Assembly: GCF_001192795.1 (NCBI RefSeq)
Contig: NZ_DF968181.1
Location: forward strand, 2,160,974 to 2,224,973
Reading direction: 5' to 3'
DNA: 64,000 bases
DNA from: Flexilinea flocculi
GTDB taxonomy: Bacteria > Chloroflexota > Anaerolineae > Anaerolineales > Anaerolineaceae
Positions 34,991-44,869 of the stretch are shown one piece after another. Numbering within the stretch: the stretch's first letter is position 1; each line of letters begins with the position of its first letter. The notes beneath the pieces are model-generated. The model saw only the letters and a program-made list of their open reading frames with translations. It was not told where the DNA came from and ran no database searches. A program made the translations under genes and the position numbers.

Positions 34991-35950
34991 TCATGACCTT
35001 TGATCATAATACCAGTGAAAAATCTTATTATATATACTTAAAAGGATTTTTTTAACAGGCGGAGTATCAACAAAGCGACGCCGCATCACTTTGTTATTTT
35101 TTACACCATCGGTCGGGCTGGAAACAAACGTTATCGTATTGCTCATGTTCATCGCCAATGGCTGCGGGGTCATTAATCGCAGATATCCTTTTTCATTCAT
35201 CCGCATATCCAATTGTTTTACCTGGCCCATCGGACGATCCATCTGGAAAGGAAGGAATTCGGACAAGACACTACGATAAGCGGTAAACTGCCAGTGAGAC
35301 GCGCCAACCATCGCCTGAACATCATGATAGGTTAATAAATGGTCTTCGCTGGAATCATAATGCGCGCGAATTTCTTCTTCAGATTGTCCCAAACTTAAAT
35401 CGAATTCACGAAAGGTTTCATAAGGGACAAGCTGCCCGGATTTGTACTGAACATCTTCCTGGTTTTTTGCCCATTTGAGCGTGTTTGAATAATAATCCGG
35501 ATTGGTACGGAAAGGTCGGGCAGTCACCATACCGGTATGGGGATAGGTTTCCAAAATTTCAAGACTTTTCGATAGCCAACCTGGAGAAAAGAGGCAATCA
35601 TTATCCGTATATGCGATAACATCGCCTGGTGCCCCATCCAGAATGATATTCCAGGCACCTCCTTTGCCAAGATTTTTTTCAGAAAATATCAGATATTGAA
35701 TATTGCCCGATTTTTGTTCGTTCAATAGATATGCTTTGATTTCATCGCAGCTCCCGTTGTCAAAAACCATCAGATCATAATCGACATCCGTTGTGCTGTT
35801 TCGAATACCGTTCAAGCAAGCTTTTAAGACTTCAGGCATTTCCGCATAGAAACCACTGATAAATGGGATGTAATTCAGAACTGCCACTGTCACTCTGGCC
35901 GGTTTTGCTACATCCTTCACAAATTTTGCAGGATTTTGTCCAATTCGCAT
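34991..35950 (-). CDS. Glycosyltransferase family 2
   Basis: Cytoplasmic GT-A enzyme of 319 residues with nucleotide-sugar binding. The N-terminus VTVAVLNYIPFISGF, the acidic VFDNGSCDE and the DXD-like YTDNDCLFSPGWL are the usual signature. It would add one sugar to a growing glycan. The C-terminal third has an amphipathic segment and no extra domain that I recognise. It follows the next transferase gene by 35 bp. Confidence 0.85.
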   Translation of the reverse strand: MRIGQNPAKFVKDVAKPARVTVAVLNYIPFISGFYAEMPEVLKACLNGIRNSTTDVDYDLMVFDNGSCDEIKAYLLNEQKSGNIQYLIFSEKNLGKGGAWNIILDGAPGDVIAYTDNDCLFSPGWLSKSLEILETYPHTGMVTARPFRTNPDYYSNTLKWAKNQEDVQYKSGQLVPYETFREFDLSLGQSEEEIRAHYDSSEDHLLTYHDVQAMVGASHWQFTAYRSVLSEFLPFQMDRPMGQVKQLDMRMNEKGYLRLMTPQPLAMNMSNTITFVSSPTDGVKNNKVMRRRFVDTPPVKKILLSIYNKIFHWYYDQRS

Positions 35951-35985
35951 GGTGTCTTCCTCTTATTCCACATCATCCATCGATG

Positions 35986-36915
35986 TCAGGAATTCTTATT
36001 ATTTTTTGTTAAGAATTTGCGTAATTCACCATACGCTTTTTTCGGATGAAATACGGCAAAAAATGCTTCTCCCAGAAGTCTTGATTTCAGAGTTACCAAA
36101 GGAAAAATTTCGATCTCCCTTAATATTTTTTTCACTGTTAGACTTGGGCGTGTTAAGGAGCCGTCTTTTTTCATTTTCCAGTCACAATCCAGTAAAGTGA
36201 AAACAGTCCGCTTCCCGCCTGCTAATTTTACATTTTCGAAGGATTCCTGTTGCCGGTAATGAGGCTGTCCTCCCGGAAGATGCGCGTAATCGTGATCCTG
36301 ATGGATGATATCGATCACGTCCGAACAGTCGATCAGTTTCCAACCTCTCATCCTTGCTTCATAAAACATCCAGTTATCCCAACCAGATCTGCCGATTGCA
36401 AAATCAGGCATTTTCATAAAACAATTTCGTGGGAAAATAAAATAATCGCTGCCCCCTGCCGGATGACGTCTGCCACGATTTTTTATATCCTCTCGGATAC
36501 GATCAATCCATCCATCAGACATATTGATTTTTTCCCGAATATCCAAATCCCAACGTTGTCCAACCAGCAGGAATTGCTTCTCATAACTCAATATGCTTTC
36601 GGCTATTTCCAAAAAATTCGGGAGAAGAATAATATCTGCGTTGACATATGCCAATAAAGGAGAAATGGAAGTCTCCCGTGCTAAGGAAAAGATATCGCTC
36701 AACAACGGTGTTCCAGATGAATTGCGCTTCACATGAGGAATATATCGGACTTCCAAATCAATGGACGCTTCTTCTACACCAGGATCATCGCCGATCAGGA
36801 CAATGTCAACATCTTTTCCAAATTGTTTCCAGGATTGAATTGCATTCCATTGAATTGTTGCGATATGGTCACGGATGAAAGCTTTAGGAGAGATAAAAAT
36901 TGTCATCACACTCAT
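35986..36915 (-). CDS. Glycosyltransferase-like protein
   Basis: This 309-residue protein begins TIFISPKAFI and has VLIGDDPGVEE and YVNADIILLPNF, a weak DXD-type (NAD) motif as in some GT-A enzymes, followed by a conserved-looking GGSDYFIFPRNCF and WDNWMFYEARMRGW segment. It resembles proteins of unknown activity found in polysaccharide clusters. Its start overlaps the cytidylyltransferase stop by 4 bp. Confidence 0.65.
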   Translation of the reverse strand: MSVMTIFISPKAFIRDHIATIQWNAIQSWKQFGKDVDIVLIGDDPGVEEASIDLEVRYIPHVKRNSSGTPLLSDIFSLARETSISPLLAYVNADIILLPNFLEIAESILSYEKQFLLVGQRWDLDIREKINMSDGWIDRIREDIKNRGRRHPAGGSDYFIFPRNCFMKMPDFAIGRSGWDNWMFYEARMRGWKLIDCSDVIDIIHQDHDYAHLPGGQPHYRQQESFENVKLAGGKRTVFTLLDCDWKMKKDGSLTRPSLTVKKILREIEIFPLVTLKSRLLGEAFFAVFHPKKAYGELRKFLTKNNKNS

Positions 36916-37679
36916 GTTTTTTTCAAGCTCCTTTCATCCACAACATCAACCTGTTTTGCATGAGTAGATTCGTTAATCCGTTCTAAATCCGGGTTTTGCT
37001 CGATGATTTTCAATACATCATACCATGAAGCTTGCAGCGGATCTGATAACCGTTTAAAGATTTCCTGTAAGAGCAAGTAATCATCCAATGTGTCGATTGT
37101 CCAGCGATGATTTCCATAATCCGGATAATGATCCAGAATCTCTACTTTAAAGCGACCTGGAACGGAATAAAACCAGGGCATGACATGTTCTCGTTCAAAA
37201 GGTTCTCTGGCTTCCTGCCATGCTTTTTTGAGATTCATGAAGCTGACTACTTCCACATCCAGACCAATAGGGAATGTTCGATGCCAGGGCGGAGGCAGAC
37301 GATTTGCAGTAAAATCTGCTCCGGTATTGAGGAAATGCCGTATTGTATCATCAATTACTTTGGGATCAATCAAAGGACAGTCAGCCGTTACACGAATGAT
37401 CAGATCTGAGTGAACGGAAAGTGAAGCCTGATAAAATCGGTCCAAAACATCAAACTCGGATCCGCGAAAGCAGGCAATTCCATGCTCCAGGCACCATTTT
37501 TCGATCGGGTCATCTGCTACATTCACTGTTGTAGCCACAAGCACTTCATCCACGAACGCCGCCTGGGCTCCGCGCCTTACAACCCATTCGAGAACCGGTC
37601 TGCCCTGCAAATCTAAAAGTACTTTCCCGGGCAGCCTGCTTGAACCCATTCTGGCTTGAATTATCAATGTTTTTTTCAT
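36912..37679 (-). CDS. Cytidylyltransferase, SpsF/NeuA-like
   Basis: Nucleotidyltransferase of 255 residues related to acylneuraminate and spore-coat SpsF cytidylyltransferases. The P-loop-like IIQARMGSSRLPGK near the start, ITADCPLI-type RVTADCPLIDP and HEHVMPW-type REHVMPWFY match SpsF/NeuA proteins. It would activate a sugar as a CMP derivative. I set the start at ATG 37679, with AGGA ahead; the ORF extends to 37775 without family similarity. Together with the NeuB-like gene it suggests a nonulosonic-acid-like branch. Confidence 0.82.
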   Translation of the reverse strand: MKKTLIIQARMGSSRLPGKVLLDLQGRPVLEWVVRRGAQAAFVDEVLVATTVNVADDPIEKWCLEHGIACFRGSEFDVLDRFYQASLSVHSDLIIRVTADCPLIDPKVIDDTIRHFLNTGADFTANRLPPPWHRTFPIGLDVEVVSFMNLKKAWQEAREPFEREHVMPWFYSVPGRFKVEILDHYPDYGNHRWTIDTLDDYLLLQEIFKRLSDPLQASWYDVLKIIEQNPDLERINESTHAKQVDVVDERSLKKT

Positions 37680-37805
37680 GTGATGATCCTGAAATTCATC
37701 ATCTGTATTATTTCCTTTACTGCTCTGATATTTCGAGGTTTTTTTCTGCGAAAAAACTTCCATTTTTTCAGTCACTTCTCAGTAGAAAAATGCAGGTTCT
37801 GCATG

Positions 37806-38939
37806 TTATCTGGAAAAACCTCTTTGCTTTGAAACAGCAATTGCTTGTTCATAAGCAGTTGTTAATTGGAACTTATTCTTTTCCCAATCTGCTTTTTCCT
37901 CAATCATTTTCCGCGCATTCTTTATCATCGAATTCAGTTTCCCTCTGTTTTCATAACAAAACAGAATTTTTTCTGCCAACATCTGCTCGTTATTGGGCTC
38001 AAACAATAAACCGGTTTCATCCGCTGTTACCCATTCAAGATTACCCGGAATTGCGGAGACAAGCACAGGAACTTCAAATGCCATCGCTTCCAACAACGAT
38101 ACGGATGTTCCATCCGTAATCGAAGCGCTTAAATAAAGATCAGAGGCGCAATAATAATCCTTCAATTCATCATTCTTTTTCCGTCCGATCCAAAAAATCC
38201 GCTTTTGGATTTCCTCAGGAGCCGATGAAGCCATTTGTTGAAGCATCGCTTTTTGGCTGCCGTCCCCTAACAGTAACAATTTCAAAGACGAAACATTTTG
38301 TGCCGCCAACAAAAAGCCTTTCACAATTGTTGCGACATTGTAATTCGGTTCCATGGTTCGCAGACTGATGAGGACAAAATCATCATCCTGCACGAATTCC
38401 CCTCGAAGTAGACTTTTTTTGCGAGTCAGTTTTTGCAGATCAATTCCCCACGGAAAAATTGTTGCATGCGCTGGATTTAATCCCAGCGATGCTGCCGTAT
38501 CACGCTCAACATAACAATCACCGAGAAACCAGTCCGCGTTCTGCAGAGCGAAAGCAGTTGTTTGTCTCATGGCATCGCTGATTTCAATATCATGCATCAG
38601 ATCAAAGCCCCAAGACATCGCCGCATGCGGATGCAAACCTGCCCTGGCTGCCAACCAGGAGACATCTGGAAGCGGTCCAGTATGAATCACATCCGGTCGG
38701 ATTTCATTCCAAATCGTTTTCAAATCGGATATGACATAGGGATCGTTAACTGGATCTCGAGGTGATTTTCCCCATTTCCAGTTAATCACATGCACAGAGT
38801 CTGGAAGTTTCCTGCGTTCCAGACGTTGGCCACGGTCTTCCAGCCGCAGGTAATAACATTCATGGCCGATTTCTGCAATAGCTTTCAAAAACCGATAATC
38901 ATGCGGGGTATAGTCTCTTGAAAAAAAAAGTACTTTCAT
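37806..38939 (-). CDS. Glycosyltransferase family 4
   Basis: GT-B enzyme of 377 residues. The N-terminus RDYTPHDYRFLKAIAE and the donor-binding C-terminal block TDGTSVSLLEAMAFEVPVLV, with the E-X7-E type acidic residues, are typical of GT4. It probably transfers a nucleotide-activated sugar to the polymer under construction. It lies 30 bp after the stop-to-start junction of its neighbours and has no overlap with them. Confidence 0.85.
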   Translation of the reverse strand: MKVLFFSRDYTPHDYRFLKAIAEIGHECYYLRLEDRGQRLERRKLPDSVHVINWKWGKSPRDPVNDPYVISDLKTIWNEIRPDVIHTGPLPDVSWLAARAGLHPHAAMSWGFDLMHDIEISDAMRQTTAFALQNADWFLGDCYVERDTAASLGLNPAHATIFPWGIDLQKLTRKKSLLRGEFVQDDDFVLISLRTMEPNYNVATIVKGFLLAAQNVSSLKLLLLGDGSQKAMLQQMASSAPEEIQKRIFWIGRKKNDELKDYYCASDLYLSASITDGTSVSLLEAMAFEVPVLVSAIPGNLEWVTADETGLLFEPNNEQMLAEKILFCYENRGKLNSMIKNARKMIEEKADWEKNKFQLTTAYEQAIAVSKQRGFSR

Positions 38940-39032
38940 AAATTTTTATGAACAGTTTTTGGTCCTATTTATAATTTCGTGTTGATCGATTTATTAGCAT
39001 GAAGACCGATAGGCAATAGTATTTCGGTTATC

Positions 39033-40100
39033 TTATCCTAATAGTTTCCAACTGAGTTCTTTGCCGAACGGGATATCTTCCAATGCCTTCATGCCGATCA
39101 CGTTATCGATTTCCGGCGGTTTGATGGCTCCCGGCACTGCAGGACGCAAAACGTCAATCATATTCCTTGAGAAAACCTCGCCGGCACGAATATCCCTTGC
39201 CGCGCGGAGACAACGCCGCTGGATTACCGAGGTTTCTAATTCATTCTCATTGATGTACTTCTCCGAAGAACCCAGCGCTTTCTCTAACTGACGTGTATTT
39301 TCGACCATTGCTGCCCAGGAGACAGGATTCATCGCAAATTTATGATCCGGTCCTTCCCGATTGTTATCATCCGTAAAATGCTTTTCAATCACACGGGCAC
39401 CGAGAGCTACTGCGCCTAACACGGTCGCATGTCCGGGTGTGTGATCGGATAAGCCCAAAATCAAATCCGGCCAAATCGTCGCATAGGTCTGTAAAACACG
39501 CAGATGAATGTATTGAAAGTTTTCAAGGCTGGCTGTATAGTTGGTATTGCACTGCATCAAAACCAGTTGTGAATTCTTTGCAAGGATTGTATGAACAGCC
39601 CGCTGCACATCACAGAGATCAGAGGCTCCAGTTGCCAGCAAAACGGGTTTTCCTTTAGAGGCAATGCGTTCCAAAGATTCAAGCCAGTCAATATCCCCGG
39701 ATCCGATTTTATAGACGGACATGTACGCATCCAGCCAGTCAATTGATTCAAAGTCATATGGAGCCGAGAAATATTCAATTCCTTCTTTATCACAGGTCTC
39801 TTTCAATTCGGATGACCAACGATCAGGTACTGAAGCATCCTGATAGACCTCAAACACGGATTTTTTCCATTTTGCCTGATGGGATTGCTGCCCGCCCATC
39901 GTACGAAAGCCGTAATCCGAGACAATTTTTGCAGCTTTAAAGTTTTGAAATTTTGCTGCATCAGCGCCGTTCTCTTTTGCGATATGAATTAATTGTTTTG
40001 CCCGATTCAGATCACCGTCATGATTGGCAGCGATGTCAGCAATAAAATAGACAGGTTCATCGATTCCAATGGTTTTTTTCCCGATCTTTATTTTTTCCAT
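39033..40100 (-). CDS. N-acetylneuraminate synthase family protein (NeuB/SpsE-like)
   Basis: PEP-dependent condensing enzyme of 355 residues. VYFIADIAANHDGDL, FQNFKAAKIVSDYG, VYKIGSGDI, LMQCNTNYTA, LGLSDHTPGH and EKHFTDDNNREGPDHKFAM are the family motifs, with His and Glu residues that bind metal. The C-terminal SAF-like domain (about 290-350) with LRAARDIRAGEVFSR and GAIKPPE is also present. I start at ATG 40100 (MEKIKIGK), with GGGA ahead. The product is a nonulosonic acid or a related 2-keto sugar acid; which one cannot be told. Confidence 0.85.
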   Translation of the reverse strand: MEKIKIGKKTIGIDEPVYFIADIAANHDGDLNRAKQLIHIAKENGADAAKFQNFKAAKIVSDYGFRTMGGQQSHQAKWKKSVFEVYQDASVPDRWSSELKETCDKEGIEYFSAPYDFESIDWLDAYMSVYKIGSGDIDWLESLERIASKGKPVLLATGASDLCDVQRAVHTILAKNSQLVLMQCNTNYTASLENFQYIHLRVLQTYATIWPDLILGLSDHTPGHATVLGAVALGARVIEKHFTDDNNREGPDHKFAMNPVSWAAMVENTRQLEKALGSSEKYINENELETSVIQRRCLRAARDIRAGEVFSRNMIDVLRPAVPGAIKPPEIDNVIGMKALEDIPFGKELSWKLLG

Positions 40101-40134
40101 AATCATCCCGTTTGTGGTATCAGTCTTTTGACAA

Positions 40135-40300
40135 ATCAGCAATTCGCAATTGATTCAAGAGAGTGTTTGATAATTCGCATTGTTGCAGACAAATTGAATT
40201 GTCTTTCAAGAAAATATCGTTTCTTCCGATAATTCAAAATATGAAAAGAATTCTTTGTCAGTTCTTTTATTCTGCAAATTAATCCATAGTACGAATTACT
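40135..40300. repeat. Interspersed palindromic element, copy 9 (degenerate, possibly two)
   Basis: ATCAGCAATTCGCAATT opens the region and CATAGTACGAATTACT closes it, with an internal second left end AATTCAAAATATGAAAAG at 40230. The stem has decayed. It lies between the NeuB-like and RfbD-like genes, a second break point in the polysaccharide cluster. Confidence 0.55.
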
Positions 40301-40342
40301 ACTTTTCTGCTCGTTTCTAAAAAGGCTTTTCCAATTTTCGAG

Positions 40343-41317
40343 TTATTGTAATCCAATCTGCTTCAATAATTCCGGCAATCCATCCTGATAGGCTTGATAA
40401 AAATCTTCAAGACAATCCTTTTGGGTCGGCAGATTCTCACCCAGCAACCGGTGCAGTTTGTCAGTATTCATAATCAAATTTGGTGATCGTTTTGCAGTAA
40501 GCCCGCTATCTTTCCACGAAACCGGAGATATTAATGAGGCATCCAAACCAAATCGTCGCGCGATGGAGACACCAAAATCATATTTGCTCTGAAAATCAGA
40601 GCTAAAAACATGATATAAACCGGAAGCATCCATTTGAATTAATTGATCGAGAATACGAACCATATTCTGGACATAAAGCGTACAGAAAAAAACATCGGTA
40701 AAGCCCATCATTGTTTTCTTCTCTGCCAGATTATGAAAAAAAATCTCCCCCAGACTCCGGCTTTGCGTCACACTCCAGCCATAAAAATTTACTCGTGCTA
40801 CCAGAGCCTCTGGATTTTGATCCAGGACATTCTGCTCTCCAAGTAATTTTGTTTGCGCATAAACGTTGATGGGGTTTGTCTGATCCTCTTCATGGTAGCC
40901 TTCTTCACCGCAATCCAGACCGTCGAAAACCGCATCAGTGGAAATATGAATTAGACGGATTTTGTGTTTTCGGGCAAGAGAAGCAATCTCGCCCGGAATC
41001 TCGCCATTGATCTGCCGAGCCATCAACGGATTTTTCTCACAGGCATCGATATTAGCCATTGCAGCACAATGAATGATCGCATCCGGTCGCGCTTCTGCAA
41101 TCATTCTTTCAGCAGTGCCTTCAATAAAAAAATCCCCCTGAATCAAATCAAAGGGAACTTGCTGCAGCTGCTTCTTGTTGTAAACTCCAATCACATGATA
41201 CGCATCCTTCAACTGTACAGCCAGATTCAAACCCAACAAACCGGAAGCCCCTGTTACCAATAAACGGGGTTTGCTTTCCGGTGAGTCGCTGGATGAATTA
41301 TGATGAAGCAGATTCAT
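40343..41317 (-). CDS. dTDP-4-dehydrorhamnose reductase-like protein (RfbD type)
   Basis: Extended short-chain dehydrogenase of 324 residues. LLVTGASGLLGLNLA binds NAD(P), and IHCAAMANIDACEKNP, HISTDAVFDG and VYAQTKLLGEQ (YxxxK) are RfbD motifs. Immediately after a PseB/FnlA-type dehydratase and overlapping it by 4 bp, it may reduce the 4-keto sugar made by that enzyme (as FnlB/WbjC do) rather than make rhamnose; no RmlA, B or C genes are in the window. Confidence 0.8.
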   Translation of the reverse strand: MNLLHHNSSSDSPESKPRLLVTGASGLLGLNLAVQLKDAYHVIGVYNKKQLQQVPFDLIQGDFFIEGTAERMIAEARPDAIIHCAAMANIDACEKNPLMARQINGEIPGEIASLARKHKIRLIHISTDAVFDGLDCGEEGYHEEDQTNPINVYAQTKLLGEQNVLDQNPEALVARVNFYGWSVTQSRSLGEIFFHNLAEKKTMMGFTDVFFCTLYVQNMVRILDQLIQMDASGLYHVFSSDFQSKYDFGVSIARRFGLDASLISPVSWKDSGLTAKRSPNLIMNTDKLHRLLGENLPTQKDCLEDFYQAYQDGLPELLKQIGLQ

Positions 41318-42321
41318 TGAAGTTGTCCATTTTCAAAAGCTTCTTTAAAAGGAGCAATCATCCGTTTGACCCCTTCCAGGTCCAGCCATTCTGAATTATT
41401 GTCGCTGGAATAATGAAATCCTTCCGGTAATGGCTTGCCAATTTTTTCCCATTCACGACCGAACCATGTCGTTCCTGTCGGCTGCACCACAAACATGTCA
41501 TTTAATTCCACAGAGTTTCTTGCTTCATCTTCGGAAATCAGGACTTCATGCAATTTTTCACCTGGTCGAATTCCGGTATAAATGATCTCTGCTTCCGGAG
41601 CAATAGCAATTGCCAGATCCTTAACTGCCATACTCGGAATTTTCGGAACAAACACTTCGCCACCATACATTTGTTCTATGCAGCGAATGACAAAATGAGC
41701 GCCATTTTCCAGTGATATCCAGAATCGCGTCATCCGTTCATCCGTAACCGTTAATGTGCCGTTCGCGCTTTGACGAAGGAAAACCGGAACTACCGATCCG
41801 CGGCTGCCAACTACATTTCCATAACGAACGCAGGAGAAGCGCACGGTACGACCACCAGCATATGAATTGCTTTGAATAAAGAGTTTTTCAGCAGCTAACT
41901 TCGTCACGCCGTACAGATTCAATGGATTGACTGCCTTATCTGTACTGATTGCAAGGACTTTTTTTACTCCGGTATCGAGGGCAGCCTCTATTACATTCTG
42001 GCTGCCAAGTATATTCGTCTTAACGGCTTCCATCGGATTATATTCACAAGCCGGAACCTGCTTCAGCGCTGCAGCATGTACCACAATATCCACACCTTCA
42101 AAAGCTCGTTTTAGCCTGGGAAGATCACGGATGTCGCCAAGAAAGTATCGTAAACTCGGATTATCATAACCTGAAGTTTGCATTTCATATTGTTTTAATT
42201 CATCTCTGCTATAAACAATGATCTTTGCAGGATGATATTCTGTCAGCATCGTCTTGATAAATTTTTTACCAAAAGAACCGGTTCCGCCGGTAATTAAGAC
42301 TACTTTATTCGTCCAGTCCAT
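41314..42321 (-). CDS. pseB: UDP-N-acetylglucosamine 4,6-dehydratase (PseB/FlaA1 type)
   Basis: SDR enzyme of 335 residues that makes UDP-4-keto-6-deoxy-HexNAc. It begins VVLITGGTGSFGKKFIK and contains YSRDELKQYEMQ, VHAAALKQVPACEYNPMEAVKTNI, AISTDKAVNPLNLYG and RYGNVVGSRGSVVPVF, nearly the standard PseB sequence. The start has no unusual features and the RfbD-like gene overlaps its end. In pseudaminic acid synthesis the next steps need PseC, PseH and PseG, which are absent here, so the final sugar is open. Confidence 0.92.
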   Translation of the reverse strand: MDWTNKVVLITGGTGSFGKKFIKTMLTEYHPAKIIVYSRDELKQYEMQTSGYDNPSLRYFLGDIRDLPRLKRAFEGVDIVVHAAALKQVPACEYNPMEAVKTNILGSQNVIEAALDTGVKKVLAISTDKAVNPLNLYGVTKLAAEKLFIQSNSYAGGRTVRFSCVRYGNVVGSRGSVVPVFLRQSANGTLTVTDERMTRFWISLENGAHFVIRCIEQMYGGEVFVPKIPSMAVKDLAIAIAPEAEIIYTGIRPGEKLHEVLISEDEARNSVELNDMFVVQPTGTTWFGREWEKIGKPLPEGFHYSSDNNSEWLDLEGVKRMIAPFKEAFENGQLQ

Positions 42322-42362
42322 TCAATTCTCCTTCCAGAAATTCGGAATAAGACTAAAAATTA

Positions 42363-43250
42363 TTATTTTTCAGTCTCCGAGTGAGCAATTTTCTTAATAA
42401 TAATTAACGGATACTGCCCATATTCACCGTAGAATTCAGGCCTTTTTTCTTCATTTCGGAATAATATCCGCAAAGCAAGTCTGCCAAATGGTTGATGGAT
42501 TAAAGCCCGCAGCCATCGCACACTGACACTGCGCCAGCATCGGATGTCTACAGATAAAATTCCCGGCATATCCAGTTTGCTGCGGATCCAGGAAGCATCG
42601 AGTTTCTGCACAAAGGTTCCAGTAGCTTGAGCGGTATCAGACACCGCTCGCTTTCCTTTTTGATCCTTTTTCAGTTCTTTCCCCCGAATTCTTGCAATAA
42701 GACGACCGATTTTTTCCATCTTTTCCATCATCGGCTGCCACTTTTTCATCATTTTTGATTCTGTCCAACCATTAACCACCACCGCGGTTCTTTTAGGAGC
42801 CAGCACACGAATCAGATCCATCCAGGCTTTTTCCTGTTCATCCAGAGGTAAATGATGCAATGTATGGAGGGAAACAATACCATCAAAAGCCCCCGCTGTA
42901 AACGGAAGGTTCGCAATATCCGCTACCACAAAAAGACCATGTGCGCCGATTTTTTTCCGTGCTTCAATCAGAGCAGTTATGGAGATATCCGCACACACCC
43001 TTTTCTCAAAATTCATTGAATAGGTTAAATATTCAGGATATTGAACCGGACCAGAACCGGCATCCAGAAAAAATTTACCTCCGTCCGAAAAATATGGCGT
43101 AATCCGCAAATGACAGCGGTGAATATATTCAGCAGATACCGGACGTAAATCTTCATATCGCGCATTTTGATAATATCCGTCGGACTCCTTCTTCCAGCCA
43201 ATCTGGTCATAGAATTCTCGGACGTTTTGTTTTATCTCAGGTTCATTCAT
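42363..43250 (-). CDS. SAM-dependent methyltransferase
   Basis: Class I methyltransferase of 295 residues: FFLDAGSGPVQYPEY is the SAM-binding motif I, CADISI motif II and the FDGIVSLHTLHHLP block motif III. It could methylate a sugar of the glycan, or an amino group. Its first base is the last base of the upstream stop (TAATG), so it is translationally coupled to the GT-B-like gene. Confidence 0.85.
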   Translation of the reverse strand: MNEPEIKQNVREFYDQIGWKKESDGYYQNARYEDLRPVSAEYIHRCHLRITPYFSDGGKFFLDAGSGPVQYPEYLTYSMNFEKRVCADISITALIEARKKIGAHGLFVVADIANLPFTAGAFDGIVSLHTLHHLPLDEQEKAWMDLIRVLAPKRTAVVVNGWTESKMMKKWQPMMEKMEKIGRLIARIRGKELKKDQKGKRAVSDTAQATGTFVQKLDASWIRSKLDMPGILSVDIRCWRSVSVRWLRALIHQPFGRLALRILFRNEEKRPEFYGEYGQYPLIIIKKIAHSETEK

Positions 43251-44869
43251 TATTTTTCCAATTTATCGGCAAATATTTCCGCCCAGTCTAATTTTTTCCC
43301 GATCAGATACTCAAAACTGGTCCCATATTCAACTTGTCCTTCCTTACTCAAAATATAAGAAAAAGGACGCCTGTCAAAATCATCCCACATTTTTACCAGA
43401 TGCCAGGGGAATGGCCTTGCATACTCAAAGAAAAACGAATAAGCATATGCCCATGCCTGTTTCACTTGAGTTTCACTTAATACTGCCTTTTCCGGGTCAT
43501 CCAGCATCCCGCCCAGTATCTTATAATAGCTGACCCAATTTTCCGGATCAAAAGTAAATCCCCTGCCGCGATAATGGGTTTGTCCGGCGACAATCACCGG
43601 CACACCACTCATGGACATTTCAAGTCCCATCGTTGTAGTGTATACCAAACCTAAACGAGCAATATCCACCAGATCATAGGAATTGGTCTTATCGGTCGGT
43701 GTAATCAGATGGATGTGCTCCGGCAGTTTAGGCAGCAGGTTTCGGACGACGTCCACCATGGAAGTTCCATGCGTCAGCTGTTCTCCGGGATGTACGCGGA
43801 TGACCAGTTGCGCATCGGTTCGTTCAACAAAATACTGAACAGTACGCTCGATCCATTCCGCCATATTTTTCGAAAATGTATGCCTGCCCAGTGTTAAACT
43901 GTCGCCCAGTACATTCGTTGCCAGAAAGACAACCGGACGATCATCCAGCTTCAAACTTTCTCGAACTTTTTCACTGCCCACACGATCGCTTCCCTGCCAA
44001 CGGCGAGAAAAATTCTCCCAGATATTCGCATGTTGTCTGGCGCCAAACATCGCCTTGACTTTTTCGAGTTCCTCATCAGTAACTTGGATATTCTTCCGGA
44101 TTTCCCAAAGATCATCCGTCTCCTGACGCATCACTTCACGGTTTTGCGCTATCCAGATTCGTTTTCGTTGTTCTCCAAATTCATAGGTTGTAACGGGTAT
44201 ATTCATCCATTTCGCAATACGATATGCCACACCCATTTCCTGAATCGTACCATTGGGTATGATCACATAATCTGGACGGTTATTTTTCAACCAGGAATAA
44301 AGAAGCCTTGCAAATGATTCATTCCGTTCCATCCGCATTTTGAATAACGGATCATTCTGGTCAAATTCCTCCACTTGAAGCGTATATTGTGTATCATAAG
44401 TGCTGACCTCTTCAATAATATGATGCAGCTCTTCTGGAATGGACTTATAGGAAGGGTGAATCGGCAGGAAAGAGACGATATCCATATATTTCTCAGCGTC
44501 TTCAAAGACTTTCTTTGTATACAAGTCCTGCCTGCGTAAATCGAACTTATTGACGGGTTTCTGCCAATCTGCATAAGGGAGATATCCAAAAGTGACATGA
44601 TGTCCCTTTGCGGCAAAATAGAGTGAAACCGTAGCAGCTTGTTCAACCCAATAGTGGAGTGATGTAAAAACAAAAATCTTTTTTGGTTTCTTTTGTTCGG
44701 TTTTAAATTGTTCAATATCTTTTAGAATTTGCGGAAGTCGTGCTTGAATATTTTTTAATGAATAACGGGTTCCAGGTTCACCCTTATTCTTTAACTGGAA
44801 ATAGAATTCGGCTGTTAAGGGAATTTCGCCTAAAATTTTGCTGATAGTTTCTTTATAAGTCGTTTGCAT
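43250..44869 (-). CDS. Putative polysaccharide biosynthesis protein, GT-B-like (second)
   Basis: Soluble protein of 539 residues. IFVFTSLHYWVEQAATVSLYFA near the N-terminus and VIRVHPGEQL, LVYTTTMGLEMSMSGVPVI toward the C-terminus resemble capsule-synthesis or CDP-glycerol-type transferases (GT-B). Both ends are joined to neighbours by one-base overlaps (TAATG). Its gene lies between the exporter ATPase gene and the methyltransferase gene, a place often held by chain-terminating or priming transferases, but this is inference. Confidence 0.6.
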   Translation of the reverse strand: MQTTYKETISKILGEIPLTAEFYFQLKNKGEPGTRYSLKNIQARLPQILKDIEQFKTEQKKPKKIFVFTSLHYWVEQAATVSLYFAAKGHHVTFGYLPYADWQKPVNKFDLRRQDLYTKKVFEDAEKYMDIVSFLPIHPSYKSIPEELHHIIEEVSTYDTQYTLQVEEFDQNDPLFKMRMERNESFARLLYSWLKNNRPDYVIIPNGTIQEMGVAYRIAKWMNIPVTTYEFGEQRKRIWIAQNREVMRQETDDLWEIRKNIQVTDEELEKVKAMFGARQHANIWENFSRRWQGSDRVGSEKVRESLKLDDRPVVFLATNVLGDSLTLGRHTFSKNMAEWIERTVQYFVERTDAQLVIRVHPGEQLTHGTSMVDVVRNLLPKLPEHIHLITPTDKTNSYDLVDIARLGLVYTTTMGLEMSMSGVPVIVAGQTHYRGRGFTFDPENWVSYYKILGGMLDDPEKAVLSETQVKQAWAYAYSFFFEYARPFPWHLVKMWDDFDRRPFSYILSKEGQVEYGTSFEYLIGKKLDWAEIFADKLEK

